Below are positions 7,612 to 14,066 of a stretch of 14,066 nt of DNA, one piece after another. Origin of the DNA: Sulfuricurvum sp. (GTDB lineage: Bacteria; Campylobacterota; Campylobacteria; Campylobacterales; Sulfurimonadaceae); assembly GCA_030679635.1 (NCBI GenBank), contig JAUXSZ010000243.1, positions 1 through 14,066 of the forward strand, given 5' to 3'. A program made the position numbers and the translations under genes. The notes under the pieces were generated by a model. That model had not been told where the DNA came from and did not search any database. It saw nothing but the letters and a program-made list of their open reading frames with translations. Every line of letters begins with the position of its first letter. Positions within the stretch are counted from its first letter, which is position 1.

Positions 7612-7935
7612 ATGAATACTGAGCCTTTCACCTTCCACATCGATCCCACTCCGACCTTGCCGACACGGAGATGCCGTTTCATGGCACGCGTACTTGGGTG
7701 GGCTGTGAGTTATGGAAATTACGGTATTGCTTTGGTCATTTGGTGGGGATACGATTGGTTTTTCGCCATTGCATCCCTGCTGTTGGGAATCATTGTTTTC
7801 GGAATTCTCAGCTCCAAAATGCGCAATGATGCTATCCCAAACGATCAGCGCGAATACGCCTACGATGACTATGCCATCGCTACGTGGTATCTCTATCGCA
7901 ATATCTGCTCAACCATCTCCACACCTACGGAATAA
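7612..7935 (+). CDS. Small two-helix membrane protein of unknown function
   Basis: This 107-residue protein is not recognised. It has a polar, proline- and threonine-containing N-terminus (1-23), two hydrophobic, aromatic-rich helices at about 27-46 and 49-68, and a charged, tyrosine-rich tail (about 70-107). No catalytic motif, cysteine pair or lipobox is visible; one Cys lies before the first helix and one in the tail. ATG 7612 has no ribosome site and sits about 8 bases after the TATAAT box, so it may be translated from a leaderless mRNA. A second choice is ATG 7681, preceded by GGAG at 7667-7670 with a longish 10-base spacer, which would give 84 residues starting just before the first helix. 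It ends 3 bases before uup and is probably co-transcribed with it. Its position next to nasA may be coincidental, because it has its own promoter. Confidence 0.72.
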   Translation: MNTEPFTFHIDPTPTLPTRRCRFMARVLGWAVSYGNYGIALVIWWGYDWFFAIASLLLGIIVFGILSSKMRNDAIPNDQREYAYDDYAIATWYLYRNICSTISTPTE

Positions 7936-7938
7936 TTA

Positions 7939-9891
7939 ATGGCATTAGTCGACTTACTGGGCGTTAGCAAACACTACGAAGCGCAGAAAATTTTAGAAAA
8001 CATCAACTTTCACATCGATGAGGGTGAACGGATTGTTATCGTCGGTAAAAACGGCAGCGGAAAATCCACCTTGATGAAATTGGTCCACAACTCCCTCGAT
8101 GCCGATGGGGGTGAACGGATTACCCGTCAGGGAATCGAAATCAAAATGCTTTCACAAGTTCCAAAATTTGATTCTACTCACACGGTACGTGAAGCCGTCG
8201 AAGCGGGACTGGGTGAGCTTCGAACCTCCAAAGTCCGTTTTGATGAAATTTCCGTTCTTCTTGCAACCGAATATGACAATACAGCACTTTTGGACGAGCA
8301 AGCGCGTATCAGCAGTTATTTGGATCATCACAATGCATGGAATCTAGACGATAAAATCGAGCGGATCATGCACCATTTTATGCTCAAAGAGTACGAATCA
8401 AAAAATGTTGAGTTGCTCAGCGGTGGGGAACAGCGGCGTGTTGCCCTAGCCTCGCTGCTCCTTCTGAAGCCTGATGTCCTCCTATTGGACGAACCTACCA
8501 ATCACCTCGATGTTTATATGGTGGAGTTTCTCGAAGAGCTGATTCTCAAAGAGCGCTTTACCCTCCTTTTTATCTCGCATGACCGTTATTTTATCGATCA
8601 AATCGCCACAAAAACCATCGAAGTCGAAGATTGCGCCCTGCGGGAATTCAGCGGAGGATACACCAACTATTTAGAACAAAAACAAGAGCTGCTTCGAACC
8701 ATGGCGCAACAGCATGACAATATGCTCAAACTCCTCAAAAGCGAAAATGAGTGGCTCTCCCGAGGGGTCAAAGCACGTCTAAAGCGCAACGAAGGTCGCA
8801 AGCAGCGCGTCCTAAATCTACGGGAAGAAGCGAAAAATAATCCCGGTAAAATTCACAAAATGCGGCTGGAACTGGAGCGGGAAGCCAAACACTTTAACCG
8901 TACCGAAAGTATCAATCGTCAAAAAATGCTTTTCGAAGTTGAGCATTTAGGGCTAACACTGGGGGATAAAGTACTTATCAAAGACTTCTCCACCCGTATT
9001 TTGCAAAAAGACGTCATCGCCGTCGTAGGACCAAACGGAAGCGGAAAATCCACCCTTCTTAAAGCACTCCTAGGGCGCCTGAAACCGACATCGGGTGTCA
9101 TCAAGCAAGGAGAGCTAACTATCGGCTATTTTGATCAGCACCGTGAAATGCTCGACGACTCCCTAAACCTAATCGAAACCTTTTGTCCCAATGGCGGTGA
9201 TCGCGTCGATGCACAAGGGGTAGACTACCATGTTTACGGCTATCTCAAAAACTTCCTCTTCCCCAGAGAGTTTCTCGATAAAAAAGTGGGAACCCTTAGT
9301 GGTGGCGAAAAAAACCGTGTTGCGCTCGCATTGCTCTTCACCAAAAAAGTCGACTGTCTCATACTCGATGAGCCCACCAACGATCTCGATATCCCTACCA
9401 TCAATATTCTCGAAGAGAAGCTCCAAAACTTCTCAGGAGCCGTCATATTGGTCAGTCACGACCGCTATTTCGTCGACAAGATCGCCAAAAAACTCTTTAT
9501 ATTCAAAGGGGACGGTACGATCGAAGAGAGCTATAAGCCTTATAGCGAATATCTTGAAGATGAAAAAGAGTCTCAAGAGATGGATGCCATAGAGTCCGAA
9601 TATACAAAAACAGTATCCGTACCCAACATCACTGAAAAACAAAAAGTGTTCAAGCTCTCCTACAACGAAGTACGTTCCCTTGAGTCTCTTCCAAAAGAGA
9701 TCGAGAATATCGAAACCAAAATCGATGAGCTGAATGCTTGTTTGGCAAATCCGAAGTGTTACGAAGAAAAAGGGATCGGCGCATTAGCAAACGAACTGGA
9801 AAAAGCCAAAGCCCTTTATGAAGAGAAAGTAGATGAATTGCTCACGATTGAAGAAAAAGCGGAGCAGATCGAAGCGCTCAAAAAAAGCTAG
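7939..9891 (+). CDS. uup: ABC-F ATPase, Uup type
   Basis: This 650-residue protein has two ABC ATPase domains and no membrane segments, the layout of the ABC-F family, whose members act on ribosomes or nucleic acids and not as transporters. Domain 1 has Walker A GKNGSGKST (36-44), signature LSGGEQRR (160-167) and Walker B LLLDEPTNHLD with Asp184/Glu185. Domain 2 has GPNGSGKST (364-372), LSGGEKNR (453-460) and LILDEPTNDLD with Asp477/Glu478. The linker (about 235-325) is charged and carries KARLKRNEGRKQR, typical of Uup. The last 90 residues or so form a Lys/Glu-rich coiled coil, also typical of Uup, which in E. coli binds DNA. Both ATP sites look intact. The start ATG has a weak GGA (7929-7931) 7 bases upstream and lies 3 bases after the small membrane protein gene. 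Another ABC-F subgroup is possible but less likely given length and C-terminus. Confidence 0.92.
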   Translation: MALVDLLGVSKHYEAQKILENINFHIDEGERIVIVGKNGSGKSTLMKLVHNSLDADGGERITRQGIEIKMLSQVPKFDSTHTVREAVEAGLGELRTSKVRFDEISVLLATEYDNTALLDEQARISSYLDHHNAWNLDDKIERIMHHFMLKEYESKNVELLSGGEQRRVALASLLLLKPDVLLLDEPTNHLDVYMVEFLEELILKERFTLLFISHDRYFIDQIATKTIEVEDCALREFSGGYTNYLEQKQELLRTMAQQHDNMLKLLKSENEWLSRGVKARLKRNEGRKQRVLNLREEAKNNPGKIHKMRLELEREAKHFNRTESINRQKMLFEVEHLGLTLGDKVLIKDFSTRILQKDVIAVVGPNGSGKSTLLKALLGRLKPTSGVIKQGELTIGYFDQHREMLDDSLNLIETFCPNGGDRVDAQGVDYHVYGYLKNFLFPREFLDKKVGTLSGGEKNRVALALLFTKKVDCLILDEPTNDLDIPTINILEEKLQNFSGAVILVSHDRYFVDKIAKKLFIFKGDGTIEESYKPYSEYLEDEKESQEMDAIESEYTKTVSVPNITEKQKVFKLSYNEVRSLESLPKEIENIETKIDELNACLANPKCYEEKGIGALANELEKAKALYEEKVDELLTIEEKAEQIEALKKS

Positions 9892-9926
9892 AGACACTTC
9901 GTCTATTTAAGTTCAAAAGAAAAGAA

Positions 9927-10250
9927 TTAACGCCCTCCGCCCATACCTTTTGGAATGCGATTTTCAGGAGGACGTTTGTTGAATTTTAGTTTTTGTTCTT
10001 CTGTCATTTTTTGAGAACGGCTTTGGAGCTCATTGTGCAATTGTTCGCGTTCTCGCTGATTGATCATTGTTCCGCGCTTTTCCAACAGCTCATCCGTGCT
10101 CATATGGCGTAAACGATTTTGATTTTGAATCTCCTCATTTTCTTGCTGCATCATTTGCTGCTTCATCTGAACACCCATATTAACCGATTCTGAAAACGCC
10201 GACGTCGACAAAATTGCCGAAATCGACACCACTGTAAATAACTTTTTCAT
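9927..10250 (-). CDS. Small secreted Met/Gln-rich protein, possibly DUF1104-like
   Basis: This 107-residue protein has a Sec signal peptide (MKKLFTVVSISAILSTSAFS, cleavage likely after Ala18 to Ser20), so the mature part of about 87 residues should be periplasmic. It begins with a Met/Gln-rich run (MGVQMKQQMMQQ) and continues into a charged helical segment containing MSTDELLEKRGTMINQRERE and SQKMTEEQKLKF, then a Pro/Gly-rich tail ending GMGGGR. There is no cysteine. The helical segment recalls DUF1104-type periplasmic proteins of Campylobacterota and, more loosely, the Spy/CpxP/ZraP fold; I am not sure of either. A metal-binding or chaperone role is only a guess from the Met content. The start is supported by AGGAG (plus-strand ctcct, 10257-10261) 6 bases upstream. 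It has its own promoter and converges on uup across 35 bases in which I see no strong terminator hairpin. Confidence 0.82.
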   Translation of the reverse strand: MKKLFTVVSISAILSTSAFSESVNMGVQMKQQMMQQENEEIQNQNRLRHMSTDELLEKRGTMINQREREQLHNELQSRSQKMTEEQKLKFNKRPPENRIPKGMGGGR

Positions 10251-10288
10251 CGTTATCTCCTAAACTGGATTATCGTCGAATAATTACG

Positions 10289-10294
10289 ATTATA
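10289..10294 (-). promoter_or_regulatory. -10 box for the small secreted protein gene
   Basis: On the minus strand the sequence reads GGTGTATAATCG, a perfect TATAAT with an upstream TG (extended -10 type). The expected start site near 10282 gives a leader of about 32 bases that includes the AGGAG ribosome site. A T-rich tract lies further upstream; no clear -35 hexamer is seen. Confidence 0.6.
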
Positions 10295-10327
10295 CACCAA
10301 TTTTAATCAAAAAAAATTTATATCTTA

Positions 10328-10618
10328 TTATTTCCAGTAATCAACCACTTTAGAAAGTGACGTAACCTCTTTGATTACACTCACAATTTCCAAGTGCGCC
10401 GGATGGATGGCATACCTATTCAACCCTTCTTGATCCTCAAAAATTGATGTCAGAACCAAATCAAACGAACGCTCGCTTTTGCTGATATCAATCCCAACCT
10501 CCATCGATTTAAGCGTCTGAATCTGGCTTGGCAAAGCATCGAGCATAGTTTTGACATGTTTTAAATTAGCCTCTTTGTTTTCCTCTTTAAACTGAAACAT
10601 AACGATGTGTACTAACAT
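10328..10618 (-). CDS. Dabb-domain (stress-responsive alpha/beta barrel) protein
   Basis: This 96-residue protein fits the Dabb fold, a ferredoxin-like dimeric alpha/beta barrel. It opens with MLVHIVMFQFKEE (the usual hydrophobic strand with a His), has a central strand RSFDLVLTSIFEDQEGLNRY, and then HPAHLEIVSVIKEVTSLSKVVDYW, close to the family pattern in which the HP pair and final DY are conserved. Family members include plant stress proteins, polyketide cyclases and many bacterial proteins of unknown role, so no reaction can be assigned. It is the last gene of the leftward operon and starts 5 bases after the gpsA stop. Its ribosome site, AAAGG, lies in the final codons of gpsA, which implies translational coupling. 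No rho-independent terminator is clear after its stop. Confidence 0.85.
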   Translation of the reverse strand: MLVHIVMFQFKEENKEANLKHVKTMLDALPSQIQTLKSMEVGIDISKSERSFDLVLTSIFEDQEGLNRYAIHPAHLEIVSVIKEVTSLSKVVDYWK

Positions 10619-10623
10619 ATTTT

Positions 10624-11514
10624 CTACCTTTCTAACAAATCTTTTAGGCTCTGCTGAGGAGATTTCCCCTCCAATATTTCATATACTTCCGCGGCAATCG
10701 GGAGATAAATCCCTTTTTGCTTTGCAATTTCGTGCAATGCGTATGCCGTTCCGATCCCCTCACTCACTTCGCCTATCTCGGCACATACACTCTCTTTGCT
10801 CTTTGCGCTTGCAAGTCCCAGACCAACGCGATAATTACGTGACATCGAGGAACTTGCCGTCAAAAATAAATCCCCGGCACCGCTAAGACCTAAAAACGTC
10901 TCCTCCTGCGCTCCGTAGACTTTACCAAAACGCTGCATCTCTACCAGCCCTCTTGCTATGAGCGAAGCCGCCGCATTATGGCCCAATCCTAACCCCTCAC
11001 AGATTCCTGCGGCGATTGCAATGACGTTTTTATAGGCACCGGTTATCTCTGCACCCATCACATCACAGCTCACATAGGTACGGATAAAATGGGGAAATAA
11101 TGCCGCAAACTCCTGTGCCGTTTCGGAGGAACTCGAGTTGATAACCAAGGCCGTAGGAAGCGAGCGCATCACTTCTGAGGCGAAGGAAGGACCCGATAAA
11201 AAAGCCAGCTTTTCTTCAGGAACATACTGCGCATAAATTTCATTTAAAAATCGTCCGCTGGAGGCTTCAATCCCTTTGGCCGCAACCAATATTTTTTGAC
11301 CGCTAAACACAAAGTTCTCTTGCAGCCACTGGGAAATCTGTTGTGCAGGAACGGTGATAATGAGATACTCGCAACGAAGCACCTCTTCAAGAGATCGAAA
11401 GTTTTTCCAATCCCTTTTGGTACGTGAAGTAACAATCACCTCATTTTTTTCACTCATGGCAAAGACAAGGGCTTCTCCCCACTTACCGGCCCCGATGATT
11501 CCGACTTTAGACAT
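10624..11514 (-). CDS. gpsA: NAD(P)-dependent glycerol-3-phosphate dehydrogenase
   Basis: This 296-residue cytoplasmic enzyme reduces dihydroxyacetone phosphate to sn-glycerol-3-phosphate, the backbone for phospholipids. The Rossmann loop is GIIGAGKWGEAL (5-16). It continues with IITVPAQ, AAKGIE (the conserved Lys), LSGPSFASEV, GAYKNVIAIAAGICEGLGLG with the catalytic Lys, GLSGAGDLFLT and SRNYRVG, all family hallmarks in the expected order. Its length is slightly below the usual 320-340 residues because the N-terminal half is compact; no key motif is missing. The start ATG has AAGGA (plus-strand tcctt, 11521-11525) 6 bases upstream and overlaps the end of the RCK gene by 8 bases. It lies in an operon with gatB and ion-channel genes, so expression is probably constitutive. 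Confidence 0.96.
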   Translation of the reverse strand: MSKVGIIGAGKWGEALVFAMSEKNEVIVTSRTKRDWKNFRSLEEVLRCEYLIITVPAQQISQWLQENFVFSGQKILVAAKGIEASSGRFLNEIYAQYVPEEKLAFLSGPSFASEVMRSLPTALVINSSSSETAQEFAALFPHFIRTYVSCDVMGAEITGAYKNVIAIAAGICEGLGLGHNAAASLIARGLVEMQRFGKVYGAQEETFLGLSGAGDLFLTASSSMSRNYRVGLGLASAKSKESVCAEIGEVSEGIGTAYALHEIAKQKGIYLPIAAEVYEILEGKSPQQSLKDLLER

Positions 11515-12208
11515 GGACTTTCCTTACTGCGCGTATCAACGCATCGAGTTTATCTTGGTAACCGATCACAACCAAAATATCGCCGGGATCAATATGGTGA
11601 TTATGCCCTTTGGAAGCGAAGCTAAAGGTTGTCCCAAGCTCATGATCAACGATCGCCAATAAAATAACATCGTATTCGCTTTTAAAATGGATATCATGCA
11701 GATATTTTCCTACAAATTCAGAATCTTTTGTCACTTCAATCTCAATGATATTGAGCAGACCGTCTTCGTACAACACCTCATGCAAAACTTTGGTAACGAT
11801 AGGCTTTCCGAGCATATCGGAAATGACGCTTGCCGCGATCTGCAAACTCGGCAGAACCTTGTCCGCACCCGCACTTTTCATCTTTATCGCACTTTCATTG
11901 TCTTGAGCCAAAGCCACAATATTGAGCTTATCAAAAGTAGCCCTCAGCGAAATGGTCAAAAAAACATTTTCGGCATCATTGGCCAATGCGCAAAAAACGA
12001 TCAGGGATTCAACATCAAATTGCCGCTCAATGCCTTGCCAATCCTCACTTAAATCAATGAGCTCAACCAAAAACCCTGCCTGAAGGGCTTCTTTTTTTTC
12101 TTCTTCACTGATGACAAAAAGGGCAAAGTCTTGATAAATATCACGGACTTGATTGGCAATCTGACGAGAATACTCATTAAATCCAAAAACAGCAGCACTT
12201 CTTGCCAT
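11507..12208 (-). CDS. Stand-alone RCK / TrkA-type K+ regulatory protein
   Basis: This protein of about 233 residues has a TrkA-N (RCK) Rossmann domain (about 1-125) followed by a TrkA-C domain (about 145-233, ending in DPGDILVVIGYQDKLDALIR). RCK proteins form octameric gating rings that open or close K+ channels or transporters in response to nucleotides or ions. The first strand-loop reads AAVFGFNEYSRQIANQV and lacks the GxGxxG glycines of NAD-binding TrkA. AGADKVLPSLQIAASVIS is the usual end of the N-domain. Two adjacent ATGs are possible: 12211 (ATGA overlap with the channel stop) and 12208. I chose 12208 because AAAGG is then 6 bases away instead of 3. No second TrkA half and no TrkH/TrkG subunit are nearby; the partner is most likely the channel encoded immediately upstream. 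Confidence 0.86.
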   Translation of the reverse strand: MARSAAVFGFNEYSRQIANQVRDIYQDFALFVISEEEKKEALQAGFLVELIDLSEDWQGIERQFDVESLIVFCALANDAENVFLTISLRATFDKLNIVALAQDNESAIKMKSAGADKVLPSLQIAASVISDMLGKPIVTKVLHEVLYEDGLLNIIEIEVTKDSEFVGKYLHDIHFKSEYDVILLAIVDHELGTTFSFASKGHNHHIDPGDILVVIGYQDKLDALIRAVRKVHV

Positions 12209-13767
12209 CATTTACCTTTTTTTCGATGCAAGAGATTACGAAACTCATTCACTAATGAACGGTTTGCCACAACAATAGCAACATCTCCGGCTTGAATGTG
12301 AAAATTTGCCGCAGGATTGAATACAAAGGATTGTTCGTTTACCTGATATATCCCCAACATGCTGAGCCTCTGATGAAAAAGAGGATGAACCAGCAATTCA
12401 AAAAACCGCTTGGACATTCCGCTGTCAAGAATAATCTCATCAATGGCCGTTCCCCCATGTTCCGAACGCAACGCATGGATCACTTCAAACGCTACGGGCT
12501 GATTACTAATTTTTTTACTCATAAATCCGACCAATTCATGAGGATTTACCATTTCATCAATTCCGGCCATTGAAAGCTTTTTTCGGTTCTCCGGTTTATG
12601 AAGAATCGAATGGAGAGGAATTTTTTTATTCAATTCCCGTATGGTCAGCGCCGTATAGATATTGGCCACATCGCTCTCTTCCAGTAAAATTACCGCGATT
12701 ACCTGACGCTCAAAATGGATACGCGTCATCTGATAGGTATGCAAAGAAGCGGGATCAAAATTCAAAACATACAGCCCCTCGCTCTGAGCCTCTTTCGCTT
12801 TAAGCGGATCCTTTTCCAAGATTACAATATCCTTTGACGCTTTACGAAGACGATGTACTACCTCATTGGTGAGGGCCGAATAACCGCAGATGAGATAAAA
12901 TTTCCCTAGCTTACTGACATCCTCGATCATTTTTTCTTCTTTGATATCATCGAGTTTTTCGGTAAATGCCGTTACGATGATAGAGGTTCCAAACGAAATA
13001 ACCGCAATACCTGAGATAATGACAATCATCGCCACACTACGCCCCTCAGGAGTTACGGGAACCATATCACCGTATCCGACAGTAAAAATGGTGACTACCG
13101 ACCAATAAAGCGATTCAAAGAGGGTATTAATTGGAGATTTCGGATTCGTAGCCTCCATCACGTATATCAATACCGATGAAACTATAATCATGATCAGTGC
13201 AAATAACCCGAGCGTTAGCAGTTCAAACTTTTTGGAGGCAAGAATGGAGATAAGACGGCGAAGGCTTCTGGCATACCGAAACAGCTTTAAAACACGGAAA
13301 AGGACAAAAATACGCAACATCCGTAATTCATGAAGAAATGGCATAATGGCCAGTAAATCGATGATGGCTGAAGGAGAGAGAATAAACTCAAACTTTTGCT
13401 TGAGAATCGTTTTAACTGCTTGGGAAAGGGAAAAACGGCGATGCAAAAAAAGATCATTCTCATACTGATCAATAATCACTTTGGCATTGTCGCTGTAAAC
13501 CCACATGCGTAAAAGGTACTCAATTAAAAAGATGGCAGAGATAACATAGTTGTTAAAAAAAAGCCACGTCAGCGACATCTCATATTTAACTTGCCGAATG
13601 AGAATATAGACGCTGAGAATAATCAGCGCGATCATCGAATAATCAAAATATTTTTTATACGGGAAATGGTTGTTTTCTAAAATATTATAGGTAAAATTTT
13701 TGGCATTTCGGTAATTGGCGCACGAATGGAGAAAAAACGCAAATGTGACGACCCATTGACCCAACAT
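12208..13767 (-). CDS. Voltage-gated-type six-helix potassium channel with cytoplasmic RCK domain
   Basis: This 519-residue inner-membrane protein has a six-helix core at about 42-60, 68-90, 126-146, 149-172, 182-203 and 243-268. The fourth helix is S4-like with regularly spaced positive residues (R149, R152, R158, K161, R164, R167, R170). The pore loop carries the K+ filter TVGYGD (229-234). From about residue 288 a TrkA-N/RCK domain follows (YLICGYSALTNEVVHRL), then a TrkA-C domain (about 430-510). CGYSALT lacks the GxGxxG loop, as does MthK (CGWSEST). Glutamates I recall as Ca2+ ligands in MthK (AEAERYEN) align with SILHKPEN, so the same Ca2+ site is not expected. An additional hydrophobic stretch (about 4-16) precedes S1. 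ATG 13767 is supported by AAGGGG (13772-13777), which overlaps the gatB stop. The stop overlaps the start region of the stand-alone RCK gene. Confidence 0.92.
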   Translation of the reverse strand: MLGQWVVTFAFFLHSCANYRNAKNFTYNILENNHFPYKKYFDYSMIALIILSVYILIRQVKYEMSLTWLFFNNYVISAIFLIEYLLRMWVYSDNAKVIIDQYENDLFLHRRFSLSQAVKTILKQKFEFILSPSAIIDLLAIMPFLHELRMLRIFVLFRVLKLFRYARSLRRLISILASKKFELLTLGLFALIMIIVSSVLIYVMEATNPKSPINTLFESLYWSVVTIFTVGYGDMVPVTPEGRSVAMIVIISGIAVISFGTSIIVTAFTEKLDDIKEEKMIEDVSKLGKFYLICGYSALTNEVVHRLRKASKDIVILEKDPLKAKEAQSEGLYVLNFDPASLHTYQMTRIHFERQVIAVILLEESDVANIYTALTIRELNKKIPLHSILHKPENRKKLSMAGIDEMVNPHELVGFMSKKISNQPVAFEVIHALRSEHGGTAIDEIILDSGMSKRFFELLVHPLFHQRLSMLGIYQVNEQSFVFNPAANFHIQAGDVAIVVANRSLVNEFRNLLHRKKGK

Positions 13768-13775
13768 GCTACCCC

Positions 13776-14066
13776 TTACTGTCCCAGTTTGGCGTGAAGG
13801 ATCTCATTGAGGGTATTGGGATTGGCAGAGCCTTTTGACGCTTTCATCGCTTGACCGACGAAGAAGCCAAAAAGTTTATCTTTACCCGATTTGTACTCAG
13901 CAACTTTTTCAGGATTGGCATTTAAAATTTCATCGATCAATGTTTCAAGCGCACCGGTATCGCTGACCTGTTTAAGTCCCAGTTTTTCGATGATCTCATC
14001 AACATTTCCGCCATTGTTTTCAACCAAATAATCTAAAATTTCTTTGGCTGCTTTACCGCTGATAAC
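13776..14066 (-). CDS. gatB: Aspartyl/glutamyl-tRNA amidotransferase subunit B, C-terminal part (5' end beyond window)
   Basis: The frame enters from the right window edge (VISGKAAKEILDYLVENNGG) and ends in TAA at 13776-13778, giving 96 residues. They match the C-terminal GatB/YqeY domain, which holds the tRNA acceptor arm: ISGKAAKEIL, GLKQVSDTGALETLIDEI, NPEKVAEYKSGKDKLFGFFVGQAMKASKG and NPNTLNEILHAKL are all close to family consensus. GatCAB amidates Glu-tRNA(Gln) and Asp-tRNA(Asn) in organisms lacking the matching synthetases, as in Campylobacterota. The kinase-like catalytic body lies outside the window. The TTG at 14027 is an internal Leu codon and not a start. The stop codon is embedded in the ribosome site of the channel gene, 8 bases apart. 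Confidence 0.95.
   Translation of the reverse strand, partial: VISGKAAKEILDYLVENNGGNVDEIIEKLGLKQVSDTGALETLIDEILNANPEKVAEYKSGKDKLFGFFVGQAMKASKGSANPNTLNEILHAKLGQ

Noticed and set aside
9892..9926. Terminator between uup and the convergent small gene
   Set aside because: Only a four-base AGAC/GTCT stem with a short loop and no T-run follows uup; too weak to call.
10295..10327. AT-only inverted repeat AATTTT...AAAATT with a T-tract after the Dabb gene
   Set aside because: The stem lacks G-C pairs, and the T-tract may instead be an upstream promoter element, so a terminator call is not supported.
11687..12052. Plus-strand reading frame opposite the RCK gene
   Set aside because: It is a shadow of the minus-strand coding sequence, with no supporting start signal or recognisable motif.

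Overview
The window looks like a chromosomal segment of a Campylobacterota (epsilonproteobacterial) sulfur oxidiser of the Sulfuricurvum/Sulfurimonas kind. This rests on protein character (Uup-type ABC-F protein, GatB, GpsA, an EAL protein with AEFV in place of AEGVE), moderate GC, tight gene packing and AT-rich TATAAT promoters without a clear -35 box. The genus is inference; no rRNA or other marker gene is present. No tRNA, rRNA, CRISPR array, insertion sequence or phage gene was seen, and no gene-free stretch exceeds about 120 bases.

Left part (1-947): the 3' end of a c-di-GMP phosphodiesterase (EAL) gene on the plus strand meets a convergent minus-strand gene for precorrin-2 dehydrogenase / sirohydrochlorin ferrochelatase (siroheme synthase N-terminal domain).

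Nitrate assimilation cluster (948-7593, plus strand), divergent from the siroheme gene: uroporphyrinogen-III C-methyltransferase (cobA type), a siroheme [4Fe-4S] nitrite reductase (nirA type), a fused four-cluster ferredoxin / DmsC-like membrane anchor, and a molybdopterin nitrate reductase of the NasA type. The two siroheme enzymes supply the cofactor of the nitrite reductase. Neither the nitrate reductase nor the ferredoxin subunit carries a Tat signal, so the complex should sit on the cytoplasmic face and draw electrons from the quinol pool through the DmsC-like anchor, unlike the usual ferredoxin- or NADH-dependent assimilatory enzymes. The nitrite reductase frame is interrupted by one in-frame TAG (2214-2216) inside a conserved GLTS-x-QTG motif while both sides stay open in the same frame; this is the most striking single observation.

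Middle (7594-9891, plus): a small two-helix membrane protein with a textbook TATAAT box so close to its ATG that the mRNA may be leaderless, followed after 3 bases by an Uup-type ABC-F ATPase gene.

Right part (9927-14066, minus strand): an operon reading leftward through gatB (partial), a six-helix potassium channel with a cytoplasmic RCK domain, a separate RCK (TrkA-like) protein, gpsA, and a Dabb-fold protein, with gaps or overlaps of 10 bases or less. Left of it is a separately promoted small secreted Met/Gln-rich protein. The overlapping channel and RCK genes, both with Rossmann loops lacking the usual glycines, suggest a two-component gating system for K+ flux.
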